A stretch of DNA of 64,000 nucleotides, taken from Cardiocondyla obscurior. Taxonomy: Eukaryota; Arthropoda; Insecta; Hymenoptera; Formicidae. The stretch spans positions 2,854,501 to 2,918,500 of the forward strand of contig NC_091881.1 in NCBI RefSeq assembly GCF_019399895.1, read 5' to 3'. A program made the translations under genes and the position numbers. The notes under the pieces were generated by a model. That model saw only the letters and a program-made list of their open reading frames with translations. It searched no databases and was not told the origin of the DNA. Below, piece after piece: positions 52,101-63,369 of the stretch; positions within the stretch are counted from its first letter, which is position 1, and every line of letters begins with the position of its first letter.

Positions 52101-55100
52101 CGCAGGCAACACGCCCGCATTTTTCCCACCGTCTTCTAATATCGAACGTCAAAATTTCCGACGGGTTCCCGCCGAACGCGGGAAAAGCCGCGCCGTCCAC
52201 TTTACCCTAATTATATGCGCGCGGCGATATGAAATATCGCAACGATAGACTTCGCGCTGCAAGCGGTGACTTTTCTCACGCTGGAGATGGAGATGAAGCG
52301 TGTGAAAGATCGCGACAATTTTTTTTTTTTTTTATTTGGGGGGGCGAGCGATTTTTCTTTTGACGTTAAACAGTTTTTTTTTTTTTCCGGTAATTTAAAT
52401 CTGATTTTTATTTAAAACGTTAATGAGAAAGTAACAGATAAACGATTAGCCTTGAAATTTTTAAGAAAGAACCGACTCCCGACGTAATATGAACGTCGAC
52501 GTTGCACTCGTGTTCGGAAAGGTCCGAAGAAAGGTTGGAGTTAAGTATGTTTGTCATTAAGTCGTCTTGATTATCGTCATTACGTTTCAGACAAATTTAC
52601 ATTATCCCAAGTCCAAGTGGACGAACGACGTCTCGTGATGGGCAAGGAAAATTATTAGATTCGCGGACATATGATACACGAGCTGCCCGATGTTGGCTCA
52701 GGTCGCAGGGTATAATCAATTTCGATCTTACAATTAGTTAACGATTTCAACGTTTGACGGTCGCGTTTTACTTATTCTCCCGCGAGCGTAATCGGTAGGA
52801 TGTATCCGAGGCGCGTCTTATATTTCGGACATACAGGGCGCAGAAACGCGGAAATGGAAGAACGTGAAAGCTAGTTCCCTGCGACGTCTCCAAGTGTGTA
52901 CCGATTATACAACGAGTCCTTGGCGTTGAGTAACGTTCAAATCTTAAGAGAGAAGATAGGTCGATGTGCCCGTGTGCAATTAAACGGTTGCGATGCGCCG
53001 CTGCGCGATACGCCGTATCATATCGCGGAGTGAAAGTCGGAAAGAGCCTCCGGCGGAGGACCGGCGGCTTCCACCGCTCGAAACGGCTCGTTTCGGCCAA
53101 AGTACAATGAATATCAGTCAATTTAAATTAGTTCAGGATCGATCATTGCTAGAACGCTGCCGAGGACTCCTGTATCCTCGCCCGAGAAACTCCGTTGGTG
53201 CTTATCGTGCCGTTACGGAGATCACGTAGCCGACAAAGGGTAGTCACGGGCACACTTTATATACGTAATGCCAATAATACCGCACTCGTGATAGACCAAG
53301 TCTTTCCGCATGACCCGACAAAGGATCGGGCTTGGAAAGTTATCGAGATATATTGTAGGAGCCCCGATCAACTCGAATGAGAAGAAAGTATGAAAAAGTT
53401 TCTAACATGGGAGCGTCTTTGGACGAGCGTTTAACGATTGTTCCACGCTGAGCATGACCTTAGGCGTTGGAACGGATAGCGGACCGGGGACCCGTGCTGA
53501 ACGAGAGGACGCGCCGATGGGCGCGCGACTTTCCACTTTCGACGCGAAAAAAGCCCGCGGGTCTAACGAACCGCGAAACCGTGCAACGTTTCGCGATTAT
53601 CAGGAGGAAGCTCTGATGAATAACGGTTGCGCGAGGTGCGTGGATTTCTGGCCGGACGAGCCGAGCTCCGTCAGACGTATCGACGCGATCTTACGAAACG
53701 TCCGGAACCTTTTCTCATTCAGAGAAGAGGCAGGTGGAATTCTCGGCTACCGTTACTATTACGTATACGTCGTTCTTGATTAGAGGGCCCCCGTGCACTC
53801 ATAGGCGACCGACGTTTCGTAAGAGCTGCCTGCCATGTAATATGTTTTATCCGGCTTATCTCGCTCAAGAATGGATCTGTTGCGTCGTTCGAAATATAGG
53901 AAGAACGAAAAAAAAAAGAAAAAAAAAAAAGGAGGGGAAAAAAAAAGGTATATAGGAACTTTCTTCTTTCGTGGCTCGAAAAAGATGCCATCCGCCATCG
54001 AGGGTCATTGAACCCGACGTCTGGTACAAGTATCCACGCCCATCCCTCCACGTCATCAAACCCTGATATAATTACTTTCTCTCGAAATGCGCGCCCGCCA
54101 TCGACAACGACGTCGTCGACATGACCGTGCATTAAATCGAGATCTCAAATAACCAACTTATAAAAGAGATTCTGGAATGTGTTTTTTTTTCCCTTCCTCC
54201 TTGTGAACGAGAGGTCGCAATGATTAGAAAACCGGAAAAACTGATTCGCGAGATCGATTTTTATAATTGAAGAAAATTATCGTGCGCACAAATCCGCGGA
54301 GCTGAATATGATTCTTACGTACCAAGGCGGTTCGATTAGATTGTTTCAGACCAATTTCCGTTTCTCCGCCGCGCCCAGTGACGATTTCGAATGAACTCTC
54401 ACGTACGCGGCTACGTGGTGTCGATCTTTTCCCTGGTCCATCGGTTGGACGTATACGAGGAGAGAGCATATAATATAACGCATGCATTTAGACCGCGACG
54501 AGCGTAATATCTTCATTCCGGAGGTTTCACCTTCTTTTTCTCTTCTCCCTTTCCCTTTTTATGCGTGTGCAAAACTACCTTTTTTTTTTTCTTTTTTTTT
54601 TAGGACATGGTTATCAATCTCGATCGTTCGAAGCTAACGGCTCGCGTGTCGGCCCCCAGTTTTAGATCTACCCGTGAAACTAATGCTCACGCTAATTAAC
54701 GCAGCACGCGACCGTGCTACATGACAACTGGGTCGTTAGAAGCGCGTTATCCATCAACGTTACGGCTTTGCGCGTCTCGCCTTCGCACGATTCGCGAGCA
54801 AGTAGAAATTGATCCGGCGATTCCGCCGGAGCGCGCCGATTCATTAATACGAGATCGGTAATGAGCCTGGCCGGCTTCACGGTGAATTACTGTAAAGTAG
54901 AGATTTACGCGGAGGCCGCGGGAGGACCGACCTTTTTATCCAAATCGGCGGCTGCAAAATGACTGTATTCAATCTCTTCGTTTCGAATTAATCTCGCTGG
55001 GCGGTCGGCACCGCCACGGACCGCCTTGGAAACGTGAGAACGGAATTAACGTTTGTTCACGTTTGTCACGAGTTGTCGCCCGATAAGCGAAAGCCGTTCG

Positions 55101-56253
55101 TAAAGGCAACGCAACGGGCGGGCGCTTTGGGCTTTGAAGTTTGAGATATTTAACTAGAGAGCTGCTCACTTGAAGCAGTAACCGCTGGTTCTTTTTAAAC
55201 AAATATACATATGTAACCAAATTAATCTTGTTCATTTTGACAAAACGCGTAGAACTGCGCGGCTATAAAATTTTTGCTATATCGCGTTCGCGATACCTCA
55301 TTTTTTAAATATTTAAATTTCTGCTCTACGATATTGATGCTAAATACTGAATCGTGATTTATTAACGACATTTGCGGTAACGTGCATTTTTTTTTTTTTT
55401 TTTTTTTTTACGCGAGTGAAATCGTTAATATTTGCCGGAAATGCTATTTGCCACGGTCACGCGGATAATCGTGCGAACGGATTTCATTAAGCATTTATCG
55501 AAAAATCGCTAAGTAGAAAAGCGTGCGCACGTCCCTTCCGCACGGATACAATGCACACACTCGCGAATCTGGAAGTCGCGAAACATATGATGGCAGAAGA
55601 AAGTGGCCATCGTGAAACGGCTCACACCGCGGGTTTCTTCGCGACTAGAAACTCAAGTATCCACTTGAGTATCAATGTACACGCATTTATGTAGCTAGTA
55701 TTGAAATTACTTGTGGGAAGGCCGCTATCACCAGGTAATAGCATTTAATTTCGTCACGTGTGACAACTTTATTAATTTAATTCTCGGATTGCCGCTGCGT
55801 TCGGTGATGAAAAAAAAAAAAGTAAAAAAGAAAAAAAAAAAAAGAGAAAACGAGGGAAGATCGAACACACGATGTCGCAATCATTTATATCTTTCGAGGA
55901 CGTCCTACTTCTCGATTATTAATATTTCGTCGCTCTTTGTTCGTTACGCGCAATTTTTTATATAAAAATATATTACGCGCACCATCGGGTCTTTCTAAAC
56001 GTTGATTCGATCACTTCGCACTTATCGAAATCGATCTTACTCGCGACACTGTCACTTGGCACGGAAATACGTAATCCACCACCGCGAGACGGGAAGCAAG
56101 AAGACTTTAATTATTTTTTTTTTTTAATAAAGACAATAACGAAAGAAATAAGAAATAGATAACAAGAGATAGAGAGAAGAGAAAATGGGAGGAAAGTTAA
56201 CTAAGTAGGCAAGCTGATCAGCGAATAAGTGGTTTCGTACTCACCAAGCGCAT
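46183..56253 (-). CDS. Secreted glutamine-rich coiled-coil protein, function unknown
   Basis: Two coding exons on the minus strand: 56253-56245 (ATG CGC TTG, then a GTGAGT donor) and 47979-46183 (TTTACAG acceptor), phase 0, giving 601 aa. The join yields MRLVAIILIACLSLARS, a textbook signal peptide that neither exon gives alone; this is the main evidence for the micro first exon. Residues 20-280 are Ser/Thr/Lys-rich. A Gln/Leu/Lys heptad region (LQEQLEFKQKLLEKQ and EEQAKIKQLEEQ blocks) spans about 284-368 and is a probable coiled coil. A Gln/Pro-rich stretch covers about 378-515. The last 60 residues (QIQRLLYQSGVANELG, DDDLNIVSKVLALNVG) are non-repetitive and likely a conserved module. I do not recognise the family; an extracellular or cuticle-related role is possible but unproven. 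The upstream frame is open to an ATG at 56571, so a longer N-terminus cannot be excluded. Confidence 0.78.
47980..56244 (-). other. Large intron of the Q-rich gene
   Basis: An 8.3-kb intron inferred from the splice join. It is CpG-rich in 49200-51400 and 52000-54900, with poly-A/poly-T runs. Open frames up to 178 residues (minus, 50365-50901) exist but are Arg-rich without domains, and are judged chance frames. No nested gene is supported. Confidence 0.6.
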
Positions 56254-57516
56254 GATGCTGTCTGTGTCCACGCTCGTTCGGTACTCGGCTTTTACTCGGG
56301 GAAGATGATCTTCTGAATAGGTAGGCAGGCAGTGATAGTCTCCCTGATGTGCCGCGACGGAGGTGGGGTCACGTACCCCACCGGTGTTAAAACACGTACG
56401 TGCAAAGGTACACGCATACAGGTGGCAGGTTCGACCGTCCAGCAGCCGCGTTTCGGTACTTTCGGCGGCACGCTGCTCCTTTGAACTTCGCCGCATTTCC
56501 GCGGCCCTCCTCCCTCGGTCCTCCCGGCCGAGAAACGGGACGTCGCTACGTTGGATGAATGAATGCACCACGTGGTCTTACTTTGCTTTTTATATTTATG
56601 TCAATGTAGACCATGATTTTTATATTTTATTTTATTTCCTTCTTCTCTTTATTCTGCAAATTGAGCGATAAAAATTACAAATTACTTTATTCGAGATTTA
56701 AATATAATATTTTGGATTAGTTTCTTTACTTACGTGTGTCGAGAGTCCAGTGTGGTTATCAAATTTCGTATTGCGAGCAACGAGACCCAGCGGTAGCTTA
56801 TTCCTACATCGCTTATTTCATTTTAACTCCTTCTTCTACGATTTGAGGGATAAATATTAAAAATTAATTTATTTGAGATTTAAATTTAACATTTTGGATT
56901 AATTTCTTTACTTACGTGTGTCGAAGATCCTGTGAGGTTATCAAATTCCGAATTGCGAGCAACAAAGCCCAGCGGCAGCTTGTTCTTATCTCGTATATTT
57001 CATTTTATCTCTTTATTCTACAAATTGCGCGACAGAAATTAAAAATTAATTTATTTGAGATTCAAATATAACATTTTAAATTAGTTTTCTTTACTTACGT
57101 GTGACCGAAGTCCTTGGTGGTTATCAAATTCCGAATTGCGAGTAACGCGGCCCAGCTTAACTCTACCTCGCGTGTCTGAAAATTAAATTTCCTGAAGTCA
57201 ACATATTCGGCCGATGATTAATTTTATTGTTCACGACGGAAAACAAGTTGTAATAAAAGACCATGACGACAAGGACGACGTGTTGATCCATATTATATTA
57301 CGACCATATTGAATGACACGTAACGGCATCTCGCCGCAACGACCTTCGCCTTCCGCTTCCACCGCGACGCGACGAGTAAGCGAGAAACGCAGAAAGGCAA
57401 GAACCATGGCGGCGGTACTATTAGCGAAGTTGTGCTTTCGCTGCGTTGTGCGCTTTTCCGACCGAGAGTACATGCGCTGAAGGAGAAGAGCCGTCGGGAT
57501 CGAATAGGCAAAAAAA
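56254..57516. promoter_or_regulatory. Shared upstream region of the Q-rich gene (-) and FBXO9 (+)
   Basis: The two start codons lie 1.26 kb apart on opposite strands, so both promoters must sit here or in 5' UTR exons within. GC-rich stretches at 56420-56560 and 57290-57500 flank an AT-rich core made of three 182-bp repeats. No TATA box or initiator could be assigned with confidence. Confidence 0.5.
56630..57180. repeat. Triplicated 182-bp tandem repeat
   Basis: Three units share the anchor TTTCTTTACTTACGTGTG, starting at 56721, 56903 and 57086 (spacing 182 and 183 bp). Approximate units are 56630-56812, 56813-56994 and 56995-57180. Each has an AT-rich half and a half with GGTTATCAAATT and TTGCGAGCAAC-type blocks. 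On the minus strand every unit carries the splice-donor-like CACACGTAAGTAAAG. The middle unit is the closest to a consensus; the third has a small deletion. Confidence 0.85.
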
Positions 57517-59728
57517 ATGGTACGTGGCAACGCAACCGTCCCTCACTGTCGTCGCGTGGTAGCCGTATAATCGTGTACCGAAATTTTCGGGGGGCAATCT
57601 AACCTCTGACCCAGGCAGCTGATACCTTTCTTTGCAATATGTTACGTCATTTCGTCATGCGTGTCTTCTTTTCATCGTTCGATTCTACCTTTTATTAATT
57701 TTCCACTCTTATCACCGGTACACGGTCGGTTTATTAATCTTTTTATCTTTAGACCTGCGAGATGATCAACTTGTTTTCTCAGAGGTTCATGTTGCATTAT
57801 TTACAATTATATATGTATATAGATATATGACATAATCTGACGTAAATATACTCCCACAATTTATATTTATAATTATGTTCGAGAGATTTAATTTAGTTTA
57901 TTTAATATTAATTTTTTATATCTTAGTATTTAAGATAAATTAATTATTTTATAATAGCTCCATATTGTAGCAATTAAAATGTTTATTGCATTGCAGAATC
58001 ACTGCAGTGAATCTAGCAATGACATGGATGAAGGGGATGATCAAGAAGCGTCTTCTTTGCAACAAGGAACAAACATTGAAGATACTTTAACATCATTCAG
58101 GGAACAATGGCAGCGCGAATTGACAATATCACCTAAACGTGATATGTCAAAGACTTACTCATCAATTCAGCCTAATATTGAAATTGCAAACGATGAAGCT
58201 TCTATCGAGAACAAAGTACATCAATTATTTATTTTGAAATATAAACTGTTAAGTTGGAAAAGATTTTTTATAAGTATATTACTTGTTTCAGGCAAAAAAT
58301 TTATTTCTTAAAGGGATTGAACACGAACAAAGTAGAAAGTTTTACGAGGCAATTCAGTTTTATAAGCGTGCGGTACAATTGGTTCCTGATATCGAAGTTC
58401 GTCTGTATGAGTCGACAAAAACCAAAGCGAGAGACAGATTTGATGCCGATGATGGTTGTGATATGTTAGACAATGATTTTTCAACTACTAGTGACAGCGA
58501 AAATCATAATGAGGTTGACGAAGAGGGAATTGATTTATTTTTTAAACTATCTAAAATTGTAAATCGCAATCAATGTGTATGTTTCCCGAAATTTGATCAA
58601 AGTGTAAGCATTTCTTTTTTTTTTAATCTAATATAAGATAACAATTCTTAATATATGCTGTATTTTATATTTGCCACATCTTTGTACGTTTAGACTACAC
58701 ATATTTCTGCACTACCTATGGAAATAGTACTCTACATTCTAAGATGGGTCGTATCATCCGAGCTGGATTTCCGATCGTTAGAAATGTTCTCAAGGGTATG
58801 TCGTGGATTTTATATTTCTGCACGAGATACGGAAATCTGGCGATTAGCATGTGTCAGGTAAATATCAGTAAATGTAAACGTAATTTTTAGATGATGTAAA
58901 ATTAAAATTATTTTTAACAGGGTATGGGGTGTAAATTGTGGTACTTGCGAACCAAAATACAAGTCGTGGAGAGATATGTACTTGCAACGGCCTAGATTAA
59001 GATACAACGGATGTTACATCAATAAAACGAGTTACATACGCGATGGAGAAAATAATTTCCAAGACCGTTTTTACAGACCGTGGCATCTTGTTGAATATTT
59101 CCGGTACCTGAGGTATATAAAAACGTTCTACTTTTTTACTGCACGCGCTCTATAATATCGTAAAGCCACTATAAAAACATTTTTATAACTTATGTTTAGA
59201 TTTTTTCCTGAAGGAAGAGTTTTAATGTTAACATCGACTGATGAAGCTCAAAGCTGCGTTAATTCCTTACGAAATCGTGCACCACGTAATCCGTCAGTTC
59301 TTGTTGGTCATTTTCGATTACATGATAATTATGTTACACTTGTGTTGAAAAGGCAAGAAATTAAAGGAATTAACTTCTACAGAAGAAAAAAACGAGAACC
59401 GGTGCACGATAGTGGCGAACAAACGTTCCATATTGTAAGTAATGAAGATTGATTTCATTTTTAAAATAGTTTACAATTATCTCATGCATATTTTACGTAA
59501 ATATTGTAGGAATTCGAAATACAGAATTATCATAGAAGAGTAAACTCGCAACTAAAATGGGTTAGTTACAGTATTTTTACAAAATATAAAAATGGACAAG
59601 AAGCGAAAATTTGCCTAAAGGAGCCATCTGTAAGGGAATTCAGAGCATCGCCGATCGGTAGCAGATATCCACCTCTTAAATTCAGCAGGGTAAAGAGTTA
59701 TACTCAGGAGAGCGAAGTCCCGTTATAG
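57517..59728 (+). CDS. FBXO9: F-box only protein 9
   Basis: Substrate receptor of an SCF ubiquitin ligase; vertebrate FBXO9 targets Tel2/Tti1 in TOR signalling. Exons join in phase: 57517-57519 (ATG just before a GTACGT donor), 57997-58215, 58292-58603, 58694-58857, 58921-59112, 59200-59434, 59510-59728 (447 aa). A TPR-like helix pair (NLFLKGIEHEQSRKFYEAI, FYKRAVQLVPDIE) lies near residues 75-107. The F-box runs about 182-232 (ISALPMEIVLYILRWVVSS, SRVCRGFYISARDTEIWR). Family blocks follow: RPRLRYNGCYINKTSYIR, FYRPWHLVEYFRYLRFFPEG, and the C-terminal FSRVKSYTQESEVPL. Start choice: the ATG|GT join is preferred because the exon 2 acceptor (GCATTGCAG) is good. A start within 57979-57996 (MFIALQ) would avoid splicing and cannot be excluded. 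Confidence 0.93.
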
Positions 59729-60202
59729 TAATGGTAACAAACAAATCGCATAAATCAGGAGAGTACAATTATTGAATTATTCTTACAGAAGGAAACTAAC
59801 AAAAAAAAAAAAAAAATAATAGTGAACGTAGTGAATTTTCAATATGTTATAACACTACAAATAAAGATGATCATTTAATTATCTATCCACTATCTATAAT
59901 ATTATATTTTCGACCGCCGGCAAACGAATGCGGGAATTAAAATATTTAAGTCCCGCTAGACCGTTTGACTGTCGACGAGAAAATTCGCGAATCGTACGTG
60001 TCGTAACATCAAAGTCGCGCGAGATCGCTCGAGATTTTATAATATATATTCACTCTACCTTGATAAGCCTCGATTTGCCGATGGCAGTAGCAGATTTCTT
60101 CTCAATTCTTCAAATTCTTCACAAATGCGTGGCACTCAATTTCTACCGGACTCGATTCGGCCGAAGTGGCAGACTTCCAACGGTAGTATCGGCGCTTTGA
60201 TT

Positions 60203-60350
60203 TAGCGGTGGCGGCTCATAGCGAATTTTCTGGGAACTAAAACTCTTGTATATTATCCGTAGAGATCAGTGATATTATCACACGTTCAAATCTGTGTCTA
60301 ATAAATTTCTTTTTAGTTTCCAGGAAGTCCGTTACGAACCGCCACCGTTA
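60203..60350. mobile_element. 148-bp hairpin (inverted-repeat) element
   Basis: Arms of about 40 bp (60203-60242 and 60311-60350) are inverted copies. Both begin TARCGGTGGCGG and end GGRAACTAAAA, with a few differences between arms, around a 68-bp AT-rich centre. A related sequence lies at 25722-25750, so the family is dispersed. It fits a nonautonomous foldback/MITE element; no coding capacity. Confidence 0.6.
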
Positions 60351-61884
60351 CTACTGGCAACCCGAGCCATCCGAGGTACTAACGAGAGTCAACCGATGCC
60401 ATAATTAGACATTCCGTTTGGAGTAATACATCGCATTCAAGTTTAATCTGGATAAATTGCTTTAATTTTAACGTAATTCACTTTACCTCCGAGTCGTAGA
60501 CATAATAGTACAAATCGACGACAGATCGAAGTGTCAGTAAGTCATATATTTTATTTGTCGATAGTATATCTGGACTTAGTTCCAATGCGATTTCAAATTC
60601 GGAGTACGAAGTAACTGAATATAATTAACATCCGAATATATATTTAAATTATATTTGAAAGAACGAGAGATGCTTGAAGTACCTTGCGATTAAGATACAT
60701 ATATTCGTAGCTGCCGATAGTTATTAAATGTAAAAGAATATTTTTTAACGTAAAAATAGAAATTTATCTTCTACTTTGTCGTCAGTTATATATTAAAATA
60801 TTTTAAAGTAATTAAACGGGGAGCTATGGTCAAACAGGCAAAGCAACCTCTGGATCTAGGCTTTGGTTTTAAATTAAATAAAAATATTGCAGTAAAATAA
60901 CATTCAGTAATGCATATTGCATACATACTTTAACATTTTTCAAGATATTTTATTTATTTTATATCACGCATTGTATTCTATAACAATAATACATTATACA
61001 ACTTGCAAATCACAACTATTCGTTAAAGAATTATGTCGCTAGTGAATAATCGCTAGTGATTAGTGTCGCTAGAATTACCTGCAGTGAAGTAGTATTTGTT
61101 CTTCTTTTTTTTTTATTTTTTTTTTTAGAATAATTTTATTATGACTTCAGTATCATTTGAATGATACAAATTATCTTACTACAATGGAATCGAACCAGCA
61201 TCCATTGATATATTGAAATAATTTTAGATGTATTATAAAGCGTAATTGATTTCAAGAAATGGACGTTCTGAAATATGTTATATTATCGATGACTCTGATA
61301 AAAGTAGTTAACACAAGCCCACGATATTTAATCCTACTCGAATACGACTTTTCTATCTCTTTATATTGCTTTTAACCGTTTCTCAAATTTAGTTTTAAAC
61401 ATGGATTTGCAAATTTTCGTCGGTCTAATCCGAGATGAACTTTCGAATACGGGCGCGTGTAGATTCTGTAACATCACAATGCATTAATGTGCTCTCTTAT
61501 ATTGTTTTTTTTTCTTTTTTTTTCTTTTTTCAGATCATCTTTAACTTCTCCTCACATCTTGTTGCCTCTGGTGAATTTCTGGACCAATTCTCTTCTTCAA
61601 AGGACTTACACGTTTTAAAATTAAGTATCTCTTTTTTTAATAAATTAAACGAGGTAAAGATAAAAAGATAAATCTTTCGTAGCAAGATAAAAAATAAATT
61701 TTCTTCTCTCTTGCATCATATCCCCTCGGTTTTCGTTAATTTTAATTTGCCTCCGTCATATTTGCAGAAACATTTGTCAAATATTTATCATTTATCAACT
61801 GTCAAACATTCGATATGATAAGTAACCGTATGTACTTTGTACTCATGATTGTACCTAAAACCCGTGTCTCGTAATATATATATT

Positions 61885-62130
61885 GTAGGCGACGAGAGAA
61901 TTAAAGGAGCTGACCGGGTTCGAACTTGGGATCTCTCATTACGAGACTAGCACTCTCCTTTCTTCTGGATCTCTCACCCGAGGACAATTGAATTCAATCC
62001 TACTTCTAAACTTGTAGGCGACGGAAAAATTAAAGAACTCAACCGCATTCGAACTCGCCACCACGCCAGACGCTCTGTTCTTTCACACTGTTCGCCTATA
62101 CCGATTTAGCCCACTGGCCAAATATCCTAC
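61885..62130 (-). mobile_element. Dimeric tRNA-like SINE candidate
   Basis: Two direct units, 61885-62003 and 62014-62130, are separated by 10 bp. Each begins GTAGGCGACG and ends CCTAC on the plus strand. On the minus strand each unit carries a pol III B-box-like sequence (AGTTCGAACCC in unit 1, AGTTCGAATGC in unit 2). Unit 2 also has a tRNA D-arm/A-box-like GGGCTAAATCGG at the expected upstream side. Unit 1 has a loop-like CTCGTAA where an anticodon loop would lie. The units have diverged strongly in the middle. No intact tRNA folds by eye. Confidence 0.5.
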
Positions 62131-62159
62131 AATATATATATAATATATATATATTTTTT

Positions 62160-62165
62160 TTTATT
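62160..62165 (-). other. Candidate PAQR4 poly(A) signal
   Basis: Plus-strand TTTATT reads AATAAA on the minus strand, about 135 bp beyond the PAQR4 stop codon and beside the SINE-like element. Confidence 0.35.
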
Positions 62166-62298
62166 ATTCTTAAACTTATCTATTATAGAATTCAGCACTT
62201 TCTGGTCTCCAAATGTCGAAGCATTCGACTAATTGCCGGCTGTTATAGGCTCGATTTATCACAGACTGCAGCAAGCCGTCGCGTTATTCATTATTCAA

Positions 62299-63369
62299 TC
62301 ATAATTCTTCGCGACCCGAAGGAAAAGAGCTTGTTTTATTGCACGTAGACGGATCAGACATCCAGGCGAGATCCCTCAAGGTTGCGGTATGCATAGAACA
62401 TACCGCTAGGACGACCATTACATGCATCACGTTATGGGAATTTAGCACCAAGTCCAATCTGCCGGGAATCCACTTTTCTGGAATGCGAAGAGCGCCAATG
62501 GTTGCACCTATCACAGCTATGAGATCCTAGAAATTATTCCTGGGTGAGTATTATTTTGAATATTATTCACGATTGTCTGTACAGGATTGTATTTAAGATA
62601 AACCTGTAATATTATATGAATAAGAGCGTCAGGTGATCCTCCACCAATTCCGAAACATCTCAGCGTCATGACCAGCATTCTCATTAGGAAAGGAGGAGCG
62701 AAACATAAACGTCTTTCCCATGGTGAGCTCGCAGTCATTGCCTACAAATTACGCAAATATTTTATAATCACGAAGCATCAATAAAACGAGCGCGTGCTGG
62801 AAAAATACCTTTAGAAGTCCCCAAATACTTAGGGAACAATAAATAAAAATGCAGCAATACCAGACGTTATCGGCAAGGCAATGAACAGCGGCCGCCATCA
62901 TCGGTATAGCTCCTGAAATGAGTTGTGCATGAAATAGAAAAGTGCTTTTTTGTCACTATAAAACTTCTTATGCTTTTTTTTAAACTTTTTTTTTGTTTGA
63001 GACAAAATTTGAACGATATGACAATTTATAACATTCACTTGAAGTATGTAAAGTAATTTATAAAATAAAATCTTAGAAATTGCGAATTCTAATCGTACGT
63101 TCGTTCTTTCAGCATACTCTGACATTTATAAATGGACCACACACCGAAACTCTGGCACAGCCATATGCCGATCATGTCGACTTTCAGCAGTGTTCTGTAG
63201 AAAACTTCGTCGTAGTTTACGTTCATGAAGAGATGGTACAAGAAGGATCCAATCCACGGACTAACGGCGCCGATCAAGTGGCACCAGGACAGAACTTCAA
63301 CGAGTGATCCTTTCGGACTCCATGGGAGAAGATGCGGCACGGTGACCAACATGTACAGAATTGCGAATC
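62299..63369 (-). CDS. PAQR4: Progestin and adipoQ receptor family member 4 (5' partial)
   Basis: Multi-pass membrane protein of the PAQR family, related to alkaline ceramidases. Four exons join in phase on the minus strand: 63369-63145, 62912-62809, 62741-62604, 62526-62299. They encode about 181 residues from the second part of the first membrane segment to the stop. The presumed metal-site motifs are present: SxxxH in GSFLYHLF, the Asp in LKVDMIG, and HxxxH in NSHNVMHVM. LPWSPKGSL, CFGIGGGSPDA and RIPEKWIPGRLD align with vertebrate PAQR4 blocks. The exon at 63369 needs one base from an upstream exon, so the N-terminus (the NE-NIYTH region) lies beyond 64000. The open frame continuing to 63442 runs into intron and is not used. 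Confidence 0.9.

Larger units (their letters stand above)
59729..62298. other. Intergenic between FBXO9 and PAQR4
   Basis: Converging 3' ends. AATAAA at 59860-59865 is the likely FBXO9 poly(A) signal. The spacer is AT-rich and carries two repeat elements: a hairpin at 60203-60350 and a dimeric tRNA-like element at 61885-62130. No coding region is seen. Confidence 0.7.

Noticed and set aside
53454..53783. 109-residue plus-strand frame
   Set aside because: Soluble, mixed composition but no recognised domain and no matching splice sites; inside a large intron. Cannot be excluded but not supported.
57979..57996. FBXO9 start at MFIALQ
   Set aside because: Possible, but these bases form a good polypyrimidine/acceptor sequence and an in-phase ATG with a donor lies at 57517. 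Kept as an alternative only.
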